Shown here in pieces: positions 27,497 through 40,443 of a DNA stretch of 64,000 bases. The notes under the pieces are model-generated. The model was not told the DNA's origin, ran no database searches, and saw only the letters and a list, made by a program, of their open reading frames with translations. How positions within the stretch are numbered: the stretch's first letter is position 1; each line of letters starts with the position of its first letter. The stretch spans positions 19,130,001-19,194,000 of the forward strand of contig NC_079377.1 in assembly GCF_021018895.1 (NCBI RefSeq), given 5' to 3'. The stretch is from Seriola aureovittata (Eukaryota; Chordata; Actinopteri; Carangiformes; Carangidae). Both the position numbers and the translations under genes were made by a program.

Positions 27497-27852
27497 TTAT
27501 TTAGACTGACCAATACTGAATTTTTGTGGCCAATACTGATATCCTTCCGAGAGTTCTAAAACTGATCACATTATATTGTCCAGTTGTTTGGGTTTTTTTC
27601 TTTTTTTTTTTCCAAATTGAACACTTAACATAAGCAAAGAATGTTGATTATCTTGATCAATCACTTTGGTGAATGGGACATTTTACATTGAGAAACTCAA
27701 CTTGTCAGTGGTTAAATGTTTCTAAATGATCTCAGACCCAGTTTGGCATTTCTGTACTGCAATTCCTTGTCACCTTTAGGCAGATACTTACAGGCCGATT
27801 CAAGCAATATTACTTTTATTGGCTGATAGGACTTGGCCAATCGGTCTAATGT
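27497..27852. repeat. possible TIR/MITE-like repeat (TTAGAC...GTCTAA)
   Basis: The left flank TTAGACTGACCAATACTG and the right flank ATAGGACTTGGCCAATCGGTCTAA are imperfect inverted complements. GGCCGAT/TTATTGGCTGATA phrasing resembles a fish repeat of that type. The match is diverged. Confidence 0.45.
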
Positions 27853-28369
27853 TGTGAAACATTATCTGAAGCAGGTACTGCAGTAGTGTCCACTGCAACA
27901 GTAACCATCAGATGGTATTCAGGAAAAGAGTCATGTAGGCAGACATGCTGACAGACAGGTAGAGGACAGATAAAATGTTATGTTGCTGTGCATTTGTTTC
28001 AATACCTTTGCAAGCTTTAAGACACGATGACAGACAGTTACACAGACAGATGGACAGACAGGCGGGAACCAGGAAGACAAGAAGGCAAGCAGACAGTTAA
28101 AGGGGCAGTTAGACAGGCAGTTATCCCTGGCATTTTGCAGCAGATAAGTAAGCTATCAAAGGAGGGGGATAAATAGCAGAGTAAAGATTGGTCCCGGCCC
28201 CCTCAGAGAGGAGCGGGGGGCCACAATGCAGGCGTGGTGGGCAGATAGCCCCCTGCTCTCATTATACTCTGCCTAATCCAAAACGATGTTTACTCAGGGA
28301 GAGAGAGAGAGAGAGAAGGGCCACGCTTATCGAAGCCTCGCACGGTCCTCCGAGCATGTGTGCAAGTGT

Positions 28370-28405
28370 GCGCGCGCGCGTGTGTGTTTGTGTGATTGTG
28401 TGTGT

Positions 28406-28438
<33 letters not shown>
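28370..28438. repeat. (GC)n/(GT)n compound tract
   Basis: A GCGCGCGCG block followed by interrupted GT units. Confidence 0.93.
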
Positions 28439-28444
<6 letters not shown>

Positions 28445-28560
28445 CGTTAAAATGAGCCTATTCCAATGGAAAAAGGGATCAGGAGTGTCTCCAAGGCAGA
28501 CTCTGTTGGCTAGAATGTCGATGCTTATCACACACTGCCTGGCTCTTCTGGTGAAAGGCG

Positions 28561-28634
28561 AATACTATTAAACTACTAATAACTATAAACTATAAACTAT
28601 TTACCTCGAATTTACTATTTACTATTTACTATTC
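28561..28634. repeat. AT-rich short tandem repeats (ATAAACT / TTTACTA)
   Basis: Consecutive ACTATAAACTATAAACTATT and then TTTACTATTTACTATTTACT units, two related 7-mers on a common ACTAT core. Confidence 0.85.
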
Positions 28635-29345
28635 AAACATACTTCTAAAGAACAGTATTGCAGTTGTTAGTTTGGTGTGCCTAGCCACCTCCCAAATGCA
28701 TGTTTTGTTGTAGATTGATAGTGTTTTGTATGATAATGTATATCAAAATGTCAGTCCCAGAATGCACAGCAGTCTGGAAAACAGACTTTTGCTGTTGTGT
28801 ATCATTCAATATCAAAATACAGAGTCCAAACCGTAAAAGTGTTACCTTTGACAAAGTACCATATCTTTTTGTCACAGAGATCTGACTGTTTGTCAGTTTA
28901 ACCTCTGAGCTACCAGTGGTAACACAAAGTAGATGCAGAAACCGGCTCTTTCACGCCTCAGTGCGGTACCATGAGCACACGCACATGTGCATACCCATAC
29001 TCACAAATGCACACATTTTTTACCTCTGTGCACAATCTTCTTCAATCTGTCTCTGTCGTCTCACACACATGCAACACACACACACACGCACACGCAGACA
29101 TCAGCTCTTTGGTCTTGTGAACTGTGTGCACCCTGTCTAGGCTGGCCCGGGTAATCCTGGCCTCCACTAAAGTAGCCGTGTGAGAGGACAGATTGTCAGT
29201 TGATCATGGCCAGCAGAGAGCCTTATCCCTTATTGGATCGGCCATGGAGGAGGCTTAGGAATTATCTGAGGCCTCGCTTAATGTGGAGACGGATCACCGC
29301 CAGAGAGCCACGGAGCCTGAAGACACGCTGGGCCTGAAGGGAGAG

Positions 29346-29349
<4 letters not shown>

Positions 29350-29404
<55 letters not shown>
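29350..29404. repeat. (GT)n microsatellite
   Basis: Perfect GT tract of about 27 units. A looser GT-rich stretch follows at 29470-29516. Confidence 0.96.
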
Positions 29405-29405
<1 letters not shown>

Positions 29406-30539
29406 ATGAGAACAAAACCAACAGAGAGGTGTGTGTTTGTGTGTATCAGTATGTAATAGTGATAGAGTCGTGTGTGTGTGTGTTTTTGTGGGTGTGTGTG
29501 TGTGTGGGTGTGTGTCTGCACAAAGCAACATCACGGCCCACTTAACCCCATCTTGACACCTCTCTCTCATTCCCCTTCTGTGCTTAGTCTATTTTTTTGC
29601 CACCCATTCCTGTCCTCCATCCTCCCTCCCTCCTATGACTCCTCTCATCCCCATTCCTCCTTTTTCTCCTTGTCACTCCTCTCTCTGCTTTTCTACCTAA
29701 CCGTTCTCCAGCCCATCGTATGCACCCTATCTTTCATTTTGCTTTGACTTCCAACTGACTTTCTCCCTCCTCCTCTCTCCATCATCTCCCTTTCTATTGC
29801 TCTTTGTCACTGCTCTTCTGTTCACCTTTTCCGCATTCTCCTCTTCATTGCTGCATCCCTCTCTGCTCTGATCACCTTCCTCCTCCTTGTCTGCTCCTCT
29901 TCTATCTCTTCCTCTTCTCACCTTATCCCCTCAGCCATGGGAATGCCTTCATAGCCTTATACAGTAGCATTCTCCCCTTCGCAGGAGACCTGACAGTGGC
30001 TGAGGAAAGAAGGGACATTTTATTTCCTGAAGAAAAAAAAAAAAAACAGACCTAGAATGCTGTTTTGTTAAGAAAAACCAAAGCCGTCAGAGGGCCTTGT
30101 GAAACTGCAAACACAGCAGCTGGCATCAATGTGTTTTATTGAACCATGAAGCAAACACAGTGGTCATCTCCAGGTTTGTATGTAAACTGATCTTTCTGAT
30201 GGTAAATGCAGAGTTGTCAGAGATAATTTAGAATATGTCAGACCTACAAAAGACCACCTGTCCTTTAATATTTGGATGTGAGGAGCTCTTGAAATTTGTA
30301 GACATTGAAATAGAGTGAAAAGCAGCAATCAATATTCTTTTATAGCACCAGTCCACCTCAACAGATTCTGTTATCTTTTCAATGAAAGTGTTCAGGCTCT
30401 GTTTAATTAGTTTGTCTCACTGAGAACAGAGTTATGGCTTCATCCCAAGAACTTTTGGCTTAGCTTGGCTTGGCTAGTCAGCTATTTTAGTTGCCTCTCC
30501 TGAAATAGTACCTGGATCCCCGTCAGATATTTGAAATAG

Positions 30540-30735
30540 TCCTTTAGTTAATCCCATCTCTGCTGGCTGATCCCTGGCCCAGGAACACCTTGGGATCTCC
30601 CAGGAAGACTTGGAAGAAGTGGGTGGGGATAAAGATGCCTGGGTTACTGTGTTACCTTTCTTAGTCTGCTGCCAGCATAGCCCAGTTCTGGAGCAGCAGA
30701 AAACAGAGCAAGGGGTGGATAATTCCATCCCTGTG
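30540..30735 (+). mobile_element. non-LTR retrotransposon ORF C-terminal remnant
   Basis: In one + frame around 30565-30660 the translation reads LAQEHLGISQEDLEEVGGDK, then DAWVTVL. This matches the C-terminal tail of a fish LINE protein, usually LAWERLGIPPEELEEVAGE-like. There are no catalytic motifs, so it is a 5'-truncated, dead copy. Confidence 0.65.
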
Positions 30736-31544
30736 CATGTGATTACTGACAGCTACTGAGGCCAGATTAGCACTGCCATAAGTCCTGGAGTTCCCAGGGT
30801 CGGACCCAGGTCACCATGATGTGGAGGGATGAGGGTTTAGGACGATGGCATTATACTGTAGTTTCAATAGATACTGTAGCTGCAGCCAAGAAATTTGATT
30901 AGTTCTGCACACGTCCTACCACCAGTACTTGTAAAATTATGAGTTTATAAAACACACCAGGAACAAAGCATGTCTGTAGGACTTGTATCTAACCAAGCAC
31001 TCAAGAAATACATGGACAGCATGCAACTGGTTACAGCTGTTTTGTCTCAACCCTAGGTCTTCATTAGATATAATACCATAGAAAAAAAGGTGTATAACGA
31101 TCTATTTAGAGGTATAATGGCCTTTTCTGCCTCAGCAAGTTTGGCAGATACAATTGAGATAACTTAAAGTACTGAAAAATATCAGTCAATGAAGCAGAAA
31201 CTGTACAACGGACCTGCAAACCAATGATAATTATAGTGCTTATTTTTCTCAAGGATAAGTGTATTGAGATCATATCACTGATCTATCTTTGGAAACAAAG
31301 TTGTTTAATTACTTTTCAGCCAGAAAACTGCCTTCACTTAAAAAGTGTCAAGTAACAAGTCATAAGTAATAAAATAATATGTCCTTCACATGAAATTGGT
31401 TCGAACTCTGATAATAAAAATAAAGATAATAATGCTGCCACACAATAAAAATAAAACATTTGTTCTGTCCATAGAAATTGCTCTTAGGTTATATGTATAT
31501 ATATATGCAGGTTGCCTGTACATAGACTTTAAAGTGTGCTTTAA

Positions 31545-31850
31545 AATAATAATAATCTTTATTTATAGAGCACTTTTTAAAATCCATACTACAAAGTGCT
31601 TGCCATGGCAGACATGGTTTCATAGAAAAGAAAAACCGACAAAGTAATTAGGTGTATAAAAACCAATACAGAGTCATTTAAAAAGAAAAAACAGGTCAAG
31701 GGAAAGTAAAACCTAAGTAAAATCAGGAATTCCAATAAAAAAATTTTAAGAAGGGATTAAAGGAGGTCACAGACTCAGCAAACCTGATTTTCCTCAGGCA
31801 GATTGTTGCCCAGCCTCGGGACCCAAACACTCTGTCACCTTTGAATAACA
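31545..31850 (-). repeat. LINE/SINE-type 3' region, reverse orientation
   Basis: It starts with ATAATAATAATCTTTATTTA and GAGCACTTTTTAAAATCC, the complement of a typical LINE/SINE tail. It continues to CAAACCTGATTTTCCTCAGG, CAGATTGTTGCCCAGCCTCG and CACTCTGTCACCTTTG, phrasing shared by a common fish repeat. No usable frame. Confidence 0.6.
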
Positions 31851-32193
31851 TAAAACAACATAACAATAAAACAGTGAATACAATTACATGTTTTCATGCC
31901 TCTCAATGGCATGAATAAGACACTCCATAGGGCAAAATATTTTGCAGAAGTACAATTGGCAAACCCTCACCTGTACAAAAAGGAACACATGTGCAACAGA
32001 CATCCAAAGCCCCGCAGTACAACATGCACAGCGTCCGGTTCAAAGGATTTAATTGTTCCTGCACCAGCAGTAGCAACCCAGAGGCGAGTTAACCATCTTT
32101 TTAGCACACAACCCCAATATGCCACACATATTGTTTTCGGGGTAACACCATTGACAAGGTTTAGTGCTTGGGACTGATAACTATATTAAGCTG

Positions 32194-32255
<62 letters not shown>

Positions 32256-32257
32256 AG
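32194..32257. repeat. (CA)n microsatellite with GACA interruptions
   Basis: Two CA runs separated by CAGACA. Confidence 0.95.
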
Positions 32258-32856
32258 CAACACTGCTTCCTTTTCTCATCTAGTAATTGAAGGTGAGAAA
32301 TAATTTCATTATCCTCAGGAAGAGTAATCTGCTCTCTACTCCTGATCCCTTCATTTCCTACAGTGCACCTCAACCTGGGAGGCAAACACACACCAACAGG
32401 CACCGCATACTTATCACACATGCATGCGCACACATGCACAAACACACAGACACAAACACCTTGCACACATTGCTCCTGTCACCCTGGGCTATTAATGTTA
32501 TTGGAGTTGGGGATTAACCATCAGATTCACATATGCTTTTCAAAGCTTTATTACTTAGTGCTGTCTGTCTTGCTCTCTCTTGCACACATGAATGTGTTCA
32601 CACTCACCTGCACACACACAGGCACATAACTTTCGTGGACAGAAACAGGCTCTGAGTAGAGGATATGACAACATGGCAAGGCATATCAGGTTTTAGCACT
32701 TTACATGATTGTGAATGGACTAAACAATGTTATCTGGTATTATTATTCTTGATATCATAATCACAGATGGCCTTGAGGCATCTTGGTTTAACACATACAG
32801 ATGTGCACTCTCTTTTAGGGATGTGTAGACACCCCAAAAGGAAAAAAAGAAGAAGG

Positions 32857-32882
32857 TTTTTTTTTTTTTTTTTTTTTTTTTT
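32857..32882. repeat. poly-T tract
   Basis: 26 consecutive T after a purine-rich AAAAAAAGAAGAAGG stretch. Another T run is at 16956-16977. It may be the tail of an old retroposed copy, but no body is recognisable. Confidence 0.9.
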
Positions 32883-34268
32883 ACCCCTAATCCTCCCCCT
32901 GTGGAGATGAAAGATTAACTCAACCCACACAGCTCACATATTAGAAGCCACTCATGACTTGTAGACATCATCAGAAATCAACAGCAGGACGAAAACCGAA
33001 AGAAACTGCAGATGCGTGTGTGTGTGTGAGGATCATCATTTTTCCTCTTCTGCTTATGTTGTTAGATGGTGGATCACACCCAGTTTAATGTTGCATTACC
33101 ACCCTCTACTGTTCATCTACCCAAGATGCTTTGGGTGGCCCCTTGATGTCAAGTGTCATGGTGACACACATCTGTGGACATAGTGGGGAGGGGCTAAAGT
33201 GTCATTTCACAGGGCAAAGGTTTGTGTCGGGCTGCCATTATGTTTCACATGAGCAAGCAATCTGAAGGGGAGGGGTCACAGTTAACAGGGGGGAGGGAAG
33301 AATCATGATGCAGCTTCAGACACACATTACCCCACACACACACACACAGTTTAGAGGGGTCCCAATTCCACTTACACATATAAGACTTGACAACGGCATC
33401 TAAAATCTGCATTACGATGAATTGACAAATGTAACAATGAGTATTTTTTAAATTCATCAATACACGACATTTCCTTCATTGTGCCATCTTACTTTTTATG
33501 TGTCTGGATTAACTACACTATGACGAGTTAAAGCATGAACCGGCTCTTCCGTTGGTTTATTAGTTGTTAGTTGTTTTTATTTCATAAGCTCAACTATATT
33601 GGATCCAGGCAATTTATTTGTTGAAAATTTGGATGAGAGTAAATTTAGCAATAAAGATTTTAATGTTGCTTATTTAATGAATGTGGTTCATTGTTTAGCC
33701 TCACAAGGTTACAAGGTTAGGGATGTTCTGTATTCTTCTTCTTGTCCAAAGCCATCAACAAGCCACACCAATGCACTGGATGACATTTTACTTAGACTTA
33801 ATTTCCCATGAACCATTCTGCTGGTGTAGATATTCCTTATTGCACCAAATGTTTATTGATTCTCACTGAAAATACTTCCCAACAAATACACTGCTTACTC
33901 CGTTTTGTCTAACATTTGCCAAAACTTGTGGTGTGACCATTGTACTTGGCCCTTTAAAAAAAACCAATTAACCTTTGCCCCATTTTTAGAGATTAATGTC
34001 TTTAGTAGTATCAAATCCTTTAAATATCCTTTAAACACTTACTCAGTGAGAATGAAATATCTTAGATTATGAAACATGATAGAATAAAAATATTTACGTG
34101 AACGTGATGAGTTTTGTGTGCTGTGAGACAAGCACTTGGCTGAAGGGGAGTAACAGATGAAATTCAAAATGTCACATTATTTAAGCCTTATATGTCTTGA
34201 CATTCTGTAGACACATAGTATAGCTACTCTTGCTGTCAATGTATTTGTATGTGTTTGCGTGCGTGTGC

Positions 34269-34272
<4 letters not shown>

Positions 34273-34330
<58 letters not shown>
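34273..34330. repeat. (GT)n microsatellite
   Basis: Perfect GT tract of about 29 units. Confidence 0.96.
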
Positions 34331-34335
<5 letters not shown>

Positions 34336-34980
34336 AGGCCAAGACGTAGAAAGCGTGTTTTTTTCTAATGGGGAAAAGGAATATTTGGACATTTTATCAA
34401 TAGGCATTATTAAATCCTGCTTGCTTGAGCTAATCTTGGCGGACCGCAGCGAGAGGGAAGAGAGAGAGCTTGAGCGAGCGAGAGAGATAGACACAGAGAG
34501 GGAGAGTGAGAGAGCAGTGATGTCTGCCCCATGAGGTGAAGAGAGACCGCCTGTAAGCTGCTTATTATATCGACTACCACCTTTTCTCTCTCCTCCTCTA
34601 ACCCTCCCTTCCTGCCTCCCCGGTTTTCTCTTGTTACCTCGCTCATTTTCTATCTCTGTCTCTCTCCCTTGCTCGCTTTCTCCAACTCATTCTATATCCC
34701 CTTATTCTTTTTTCTCAACAACTCCTTCATATAAACACAGACACACACACACACACACGCACACATATAGATGTATATGCGCAGACACACACAGACGGCA
34801 CCAAGCTGAACCTTCTTGTTCAAAGCCAGGAGCAAAAAGCTGAAGTTTTATTCAAATGAATGTTTACTTCTTCTACTGCCAAGATGTGTGTATTTGTCTG
34901 TGGGTGTGTGTGTGTATGTATGTATGTGTGTGTGTTGAGAGAAAGGAAAAATAGCAGCAAGTATGCAAGTGTGTGTGGGT

Positions 34981-34982
<2 letters not shown>

Positions 34983-35027
<45 letters not shown>

Positions 35028-35134
35028 AGTGTGTGTTACATGCACAGCAGAAGGAGAAGGGCTGACAGTAGGTGATAAGCCAGACAGGCCTGCACGCTGT
35101 GATTATCACCCACCGGACCCCCTGTCACACACAT

Positions 35135-35191
<57 letters not shown>

Positions 35192-35198
35192 CACACAC
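34983..35198. repeat. facing (GT)n and (CA)n tracts
   Basis: A GT tract at about 34983-35022 and a CA tract at about 35138-35198 stand 115 bp apart in opposite orientation, so they could pair as a large inverted repeat. They lie about 360 bp before the first visible camkmt exon. Confidence 0.9.
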
Positions 35199-35561
35199 CC
35201 TTGTATAGACGGTGCCCAATGAGAGAGTGTGTTGCAAGGATTTAGGATAGACAGACGGACAGACAGACAAACAGAGACAGAGAAGCCTTGGATCACAGGC
35301 AAGGTGGAAACCACAAGAGAAGCAAATGAACACAGACTGGAAATGACAATGAATCCAATTATGTTTCACTGAACGCTCATTGTTTCTATTTCACTTTTCT
35401 ATCAATATTAATGTGTTTTGATGTTTAGACACGGGAATCAAAGCAGGGTGTCACACTAGAGACGCTCGATAAATGTTTGCAAATAAATATCTGTTGCTGA
35501 AATGTAACATCAGTCGGGCGTTATGAGTGAATAACCCAGTGTTGCTCTCTTTTTGACTTAG

Positions 35562-35622
35562 GTGTGTGGCCGTCTGAAGAGGTGATGGCTCATTACTGCC
35601 TGCAGAAACGTCACATGTTCAA
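35562..35622 (+). CDS. camkmt: camkmt internal exon (first visible)
   Basis: Coding exon of calmodulin-lysine N-methyltransferase, which trimethylates a lysine of calmodulin (Lys115 in mammals). It follows a pyrimidine-rich tract and TTAG acceptor (AG at 35560-35561) and ends at donor GTGAGT at 35623. The 61 nt read gt/19 codons/aa, giving VWPSEEVMAHYC...KRHMF, which matches the family segment just upstream of the SAM-binding motif. The leading two bases must complete a codon begun in an exon I could not find. The trailing AA joins the first G of the next exon to give Lys. The reading frame is intact. The assignment rests on recognising the family sequence and on frame continuity with six later exons. 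Confidence 0.93.
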
Positions 35623-36976
35623 GTGAGTTATTCCTCTCTTTTAACTTGCTCACTCCATCGTCATCCACAAAACAAAGACAAACAGCTGTGATCAATTACA
35701 TACATGTAGATTACAACATGTATGTTGTAATCTTGTTTTTAATATTGTATATAAACTTTTGTTTGCACGTTGGGGTACATTATTATCTAATTCAGATTTC
35801 CCATAAGAGTTTTTCATTTTTTTGTAAGAGTTTGACATCAGTAAAACATTTACCACCTAAATTTAGAGATGTTTTTGTTATTGTGAGCAAGTCAGAAAGA
35901 TGCTTGGCAGCACATAATGGCCTTCTTTCAACCATGTTTTATTTCACATGAAACTTGCTGCATGACAGGAAATTGCTTTATGATACAAAACAGGGAGAGG
36001 GCCATCATTCTTCCGGCGCAAAATTATTACAACTACCAGTAGAGAAAGGCTGGAAAACTCGCTTTGAAAATGTTTCTCCTCTTCAGCAAAATTAAAGAGA
36101 AAATTGAAAATACAAATTACTATCAGTGAGGTGGAGGGAGGTGAAGTTACAACGGCCTGGGAATGCTAACAGATAGCTGTTGTGAGATAAAGGTGTCCAT
36201 TTCATATTTTATCGAATATAATTACACCAAAATATATCAATTCTTCTACATTCCTTTGTTAATCTACGTCATTGAGACAGTAAGTTTAAAAATGTTGTTC
36301 TCAGAGAACCAGTCAGCGCCACCTCTTTACTGGGAATCCCTCTCATTTAAATGTGACTGGGACCCGCCGTAAAGGCGGGATACCGGTGTCGCTCTGTACC
36401 TTTCCATGCCACGCTGCGTTGTTCTGTGCTGCTCTTTCGCCTGCTCCCATCTGCTGAGCACTGGCCTGCCCTGCAGCACAGGGCTGAAAAGCACCCAGGC
36501 ACCTTTGATTTCCACTCAAGGTGGAACATCAACCTTTGATTTCCTGTTTTAACATTCAAGAGGCGGGAGGCGAGGAAGAGAGGGGTATTGATCAGAGCAG
36601 CATAGTGAAGGTCAGAAAGAGAGGGAGGGAGGCAGGGAGGGATGAAAGAGGACAGGGGTAGAGATGGAGGGGAAGGGGAGATGAAAGGAGGAAGAGGATG
36701 GAGAGAGGGGTTGAATGAGCATGCAAGCTACAGGATTCTGTGTGTGTGTGTGTGTCTGTGTGTATGTCTGTGTGTGTGCGTGCGTTTGCGTGTGTGAGAG
36801 AGAGAGAGAGTGAGTGTGTGTTTTCTCAGATTTCCTGCTGATTGAGCTTGTGCTTCTCAATGTTCAGTATTCAGCTTTCAGGTTGATGGTTGAATTGATA
36901 TTTCTAACCCTGCTGTGTTTACTGTGTGTGTGTATGTGTGAGTGTGTATATGTACATCTGTGTGCTTCCACTGTAG

Positions 36977-36978
<2 letters not shown>

Positions 36979-37054
<76 letters not shown>
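36979..37054. repeat. (GT)n microsatellite upstream of motif I exon
   Basis: About 38 perfect GT units ending roughly 100 bp before the acceptor of the exon at 37153. Confidence 0.96.
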
Positions 37055-37058
<4 letters not shown>

Positions 37059-37152
37059 CACTTAAATTTTGAAACATTTTGAAACTGCTAGGTTTGGCTC
37101 AGCAAGGTGAATCTCACTCCCACTCGTCTCTCTCTTCTTCTCTGTGTCTCAG

Positions 37153-37204
37153 GGGTGCAGTGTGTGAGTTAGGGGGAGGTATGACTTGTCTTGCGGGGCT
37201 CATG
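37153..37204 (+). CDS. camkmt: camkmt exon with SAM-binding motif I
   Basis: This 52-nt exon lies between acceptor AG 37151-37152 (after a CT-rich tract) and donor GTAAGT at 37205. After the shared Lys codon it encodes GAVCELGGGMTCLAGLM. ELGGGMT is the glycine-rich motif I of the class I Rossmann methyltransferase fold, which holds the SAM cofactor, and this wording is typical of CAMKMT. It ends in phase 0. A (CA)n tract begins only about 8 nt inside the following intron. The upstream intron is about 1.5 kb. Confidence 0.96.
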
Positions 37205-37210
37205 GTAAGT

Positions 37211-37211
<1 letters not shown>

Positions 37212-37250
<39 letters not shown>
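37212..37250. repeat. (CA)n at camkmt splice donor
   Basis: Begins 8 nt after the exon end at 37204 and runs about 17 units. Confidence 0.96.
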
Positions 37251-38643
37251 AAGACACACTCACACTTTTAGAGAAGTGACTTAGCTTCCCTAATGAAACT
37301 GTCCGTCACCAATCAATACACAGATAACATGTGCCTCCATACCTGTTCATATCCAATATCATTCATTTTTTGTGTGCCTGTATATGTCACAAGCATACAC
37401 ACTTCATACTCTTTAGCCACATTAACAGTTGGTCATATATCACTGAAGTCACATTCACAGAACATCATATGCCTGTAGCTCCTCCATGGTTGAATAACTC
37501 CTAAAATTATGAGTTGTCTCCCAAGTCTAGGAATAATTTACAAAGTATGTTAGTACAGAAACAAGCTCCTAAATCTGTAAAAAGTTGGAGGTAATCCAAG
37601 GACTTCTAAATTAGGAAGGCCTTGTCATTTTACTACTTTTGGCAATTGTCACCAAAAGTGGCTCCATGATTTCAAAAATTATAAGAATGACCTTTTTCAA
37701 GAGGGTTTTATTAAGTAGAACTATAAGTTAAAGGTCTACTGTGTCATATGTGAGGATGACAGACATTGCTAAATTACCTTGTAGTTGCTTTGATTATGAA
37801 GATGTGTTAGCAGGAATAAATATCAGTTTCAACAAGCACACAGCTGCTGGATGGATTCTGGAGTATACTTAACCCTGTTGCCAAGTTTCAAGGCTGAACT
37901 TCCAGTATCCTGGGAGGCTTCATGTCCTTGGTGGACCGCAGTGGTGGGAGACAGTCGCTCCCATGTCACAGCCACACTTTTAATTTATTACACTGTATGT
38001 AAGATCACATATTGTTTGATTATTTTCTTTATCAATTAGCTTTCATTTGTATTCTGTTTTGAATTATATTGATACCTTGATTGTTAATATGGCAACAGGG
38101 CTTCCACTTCTTACTGCTGTATTTCTATCATGACTCAAGCAACGGAGAATCAGCTAAGGCCATTCATTAAAGACAACATTATCCATAACAACAAGGTCAA
38201 CCATACTTTTTCTCAGAGACAGAGTTTTCTACTCGGTAAAAGGTTTAATTTTGGTAGACTCTATGATAAGATAAAATACTTTGTCAATGTGCTCCAGGAT
38301 TTCTTTCAATACCAGGCTATAGAAAGAATAGCCATGTACAACCCTGTGTGAATATATGGCAGTTTAGATGTTGGTTGTGTTACATGTGGCTGTAGTGTTT
38401 AACTCTTTTAGATTTTCTGAACTTGAAAAATATCGTAATGTGTTCGGATGTGACGCCAGTTTTTAGGATAAATTAAAGATTATTTTTGCATATATTATAA
38501 GTTGAATATATGCCTTTTTTTTTCTTTATCAACATACACATACACACAAACACACACATACAGTCACCAGACCACCCAAGTAGCGACATCTAGCCAAATG
38601 GACTAGCTACAGGCTTAAAAGCTGTCCTGCATTGACATCACAA

Positions 38644-38660
38644 ACACACACACACACACG

Positions 38661-38714
<54 letters not shown>
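38644..38714. repeat. (CA)n microsatellite
   Basis: CA tract with one CGCTCA interruption near its start. A GT tract of the opposite orientation follows at 38820-38890. Confidence 0.95.
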
Positions 38715-38716
<2 letters not shown>

Positions 38717-38853
38717 GACACACTCAGATATACCTCAGTCTGTTAGCCATAGGGTTTATTAGCCAGGGTCTTAAGGGCCCCTCCACATAGCAGGCGTCAG
38801 TGTCCCATCGATCCGTGTGCGTATGTGTGTATGTGTGTGTGTGCGTGTGGCGC

Positions 38854-38894
<41 letters not shown>

Positions 38895-39899
38895 CCTGGT
38901 TTTATCTCCTGGCAGTCAATACACCATGTTTTGACATTGGTGGCTTGAGATGGAATCCTTCCTTCACACCTCTCCTTTTCCTCCTCCCTCCTTCATCCGT
39001 CACTGACACCACATTCAAGATTTTTTTTTTCTCTGCTGTCCATGTGAACAGTTAATTAATTATTCCTTTAGTTGCTGCATTTTGTCCCTCCCTTCCACCC
39101 TGCTTCTTGTCATTCACTCACCTGCTGCTTAAATTCTTTATTTTACGTCATTTTCACACCCTGATTTCATCTCCTCATTTCCTTCTTGCACATCCCCCAG
39201 GAGTGTCATGTTGAACTGCACTCTAGAATTTGAGATAATATTAGATAATTAGATTAGATAATTCTTCATCTAATGGTGATGATGTAGACCAAAGGCTTTT
39301 AAACAGTGAGGTGTGTCTCCACACAGGGGCATGGGAGGCTTGCAGGGGGTTTGACAAGAGACACGTCTGTGTGTGAGCTGCAGCAGCAGACACACAGCCC
39401 CTGGCAGCAGTTAAGGTACTTTGAAACTCTTGACACCCCACTGCCTCAATTTGCTTAAAAAATTGTACTCCCTCTCAGTTAAATCTGAACACACAGCCGT
39501 AATATAACTATTTTTAGATTCAATATGATCTAAACTTTCCAACTATATTATTACTGTATCTCAGATGATCGGTGCAAATAAACATCCACAAATTTTCTTC
39601 AGAAAATAAGAAATCAGAAAAAAACACTCCTTAAAATTCCAGAAAATCATGATCCACAGTACCGTACCACATGCAATCAAATGAAAATATGTTACTTTAA
39701 CATTTCTAGCCTTATCCTCAAATTAGATAAATGAAGCCTCTCTTGGCAGACTTCAAAGCTCATGTCCTGGTCATTTCTTAATCATGGTTAACCCCCTTGA
39801 ACCCTGGCTATCTACTGTGCTTTGAAAGCTACCATCTATCTCTCACAGTTTGCACTGATAAGCCTGACGGAGGTTTTAGTCCAACCTGGAGACATGGCT

Positions 39900-40443
39900 C
39901 TTTGGCAGGTCAGTTGGTCCGTCCATGACTTGGATCCAAACTGACATAGCTCAAGAACTACTGGATGGATGGCCGTGATATTTTGTTCAGACGTTCACGG
40001 TTCCAAGAGAAAGAATCTTAATAATCTTATTGATCCGTTCATGACCTTGCTCCACTAGCAGGTCATTTTTTTCTCTTATTCAGTGAAATATCTAAACATT
40101 GGTGGATTTGCACAAGATTTGCATCAGAGCATGGTCATGGTTCCCAGGCAATGTATTTTAACAACTCTGGTGATCCTCCAACTTTTCATCTAGTGCCAAC
40201 AGCAGGCTGACAGTTGTGGTTTGGAGTGAAATATCTCGACAACTATCGGATAGATCTCCATGAAAGTTGGTACAGGCATTCATATTTCCTTAACTTAACT
40301 TTGCTGATGTCTTAACTTTTCCTCTAGTTCCACCATTAAGTCAAAATTTCAATTTGTTCAGTACTATATAATACAAGTTTATGCCCAAATACCTGCAAAA
40401 CTAATGCCACTTATGATGATTTATGATTAGTGCCAATTAACAA
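39900..40443 (+). repeat. common fish interspersed repeat with internal tandem units
   Basis: Three diverged internal units share AACTACTGGATGGATGGC/CAACTATCGGATAGATCTCC, ATGAAAGTTGGTACAGGC and CTTTTCATCTAGTGCCAAC/CTTTTCCTCTAGTTCCACC. They end TCAAAATTTCAATTTGTTC, then CCAAATACCTGCAAAACTAA. This pattern is widespread in percomorph-type genomes. It runs directly into the L2-like tail at 40443. Confidence 0.7.

Larger units (their letters stand above)
26081..35561. other. probable camkmt intron; no exon seen
   Basis: CT-rich and microsatellite DNA plus the LINE scraps listed separately. A 71-codon frame at 33599-33811 is open but unrecognised. I looked for the family's SLNVEDVLTSFDNTGNVC-type segment that should precede the exon at 35562 and did not find it. 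Confidence 0.5.
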
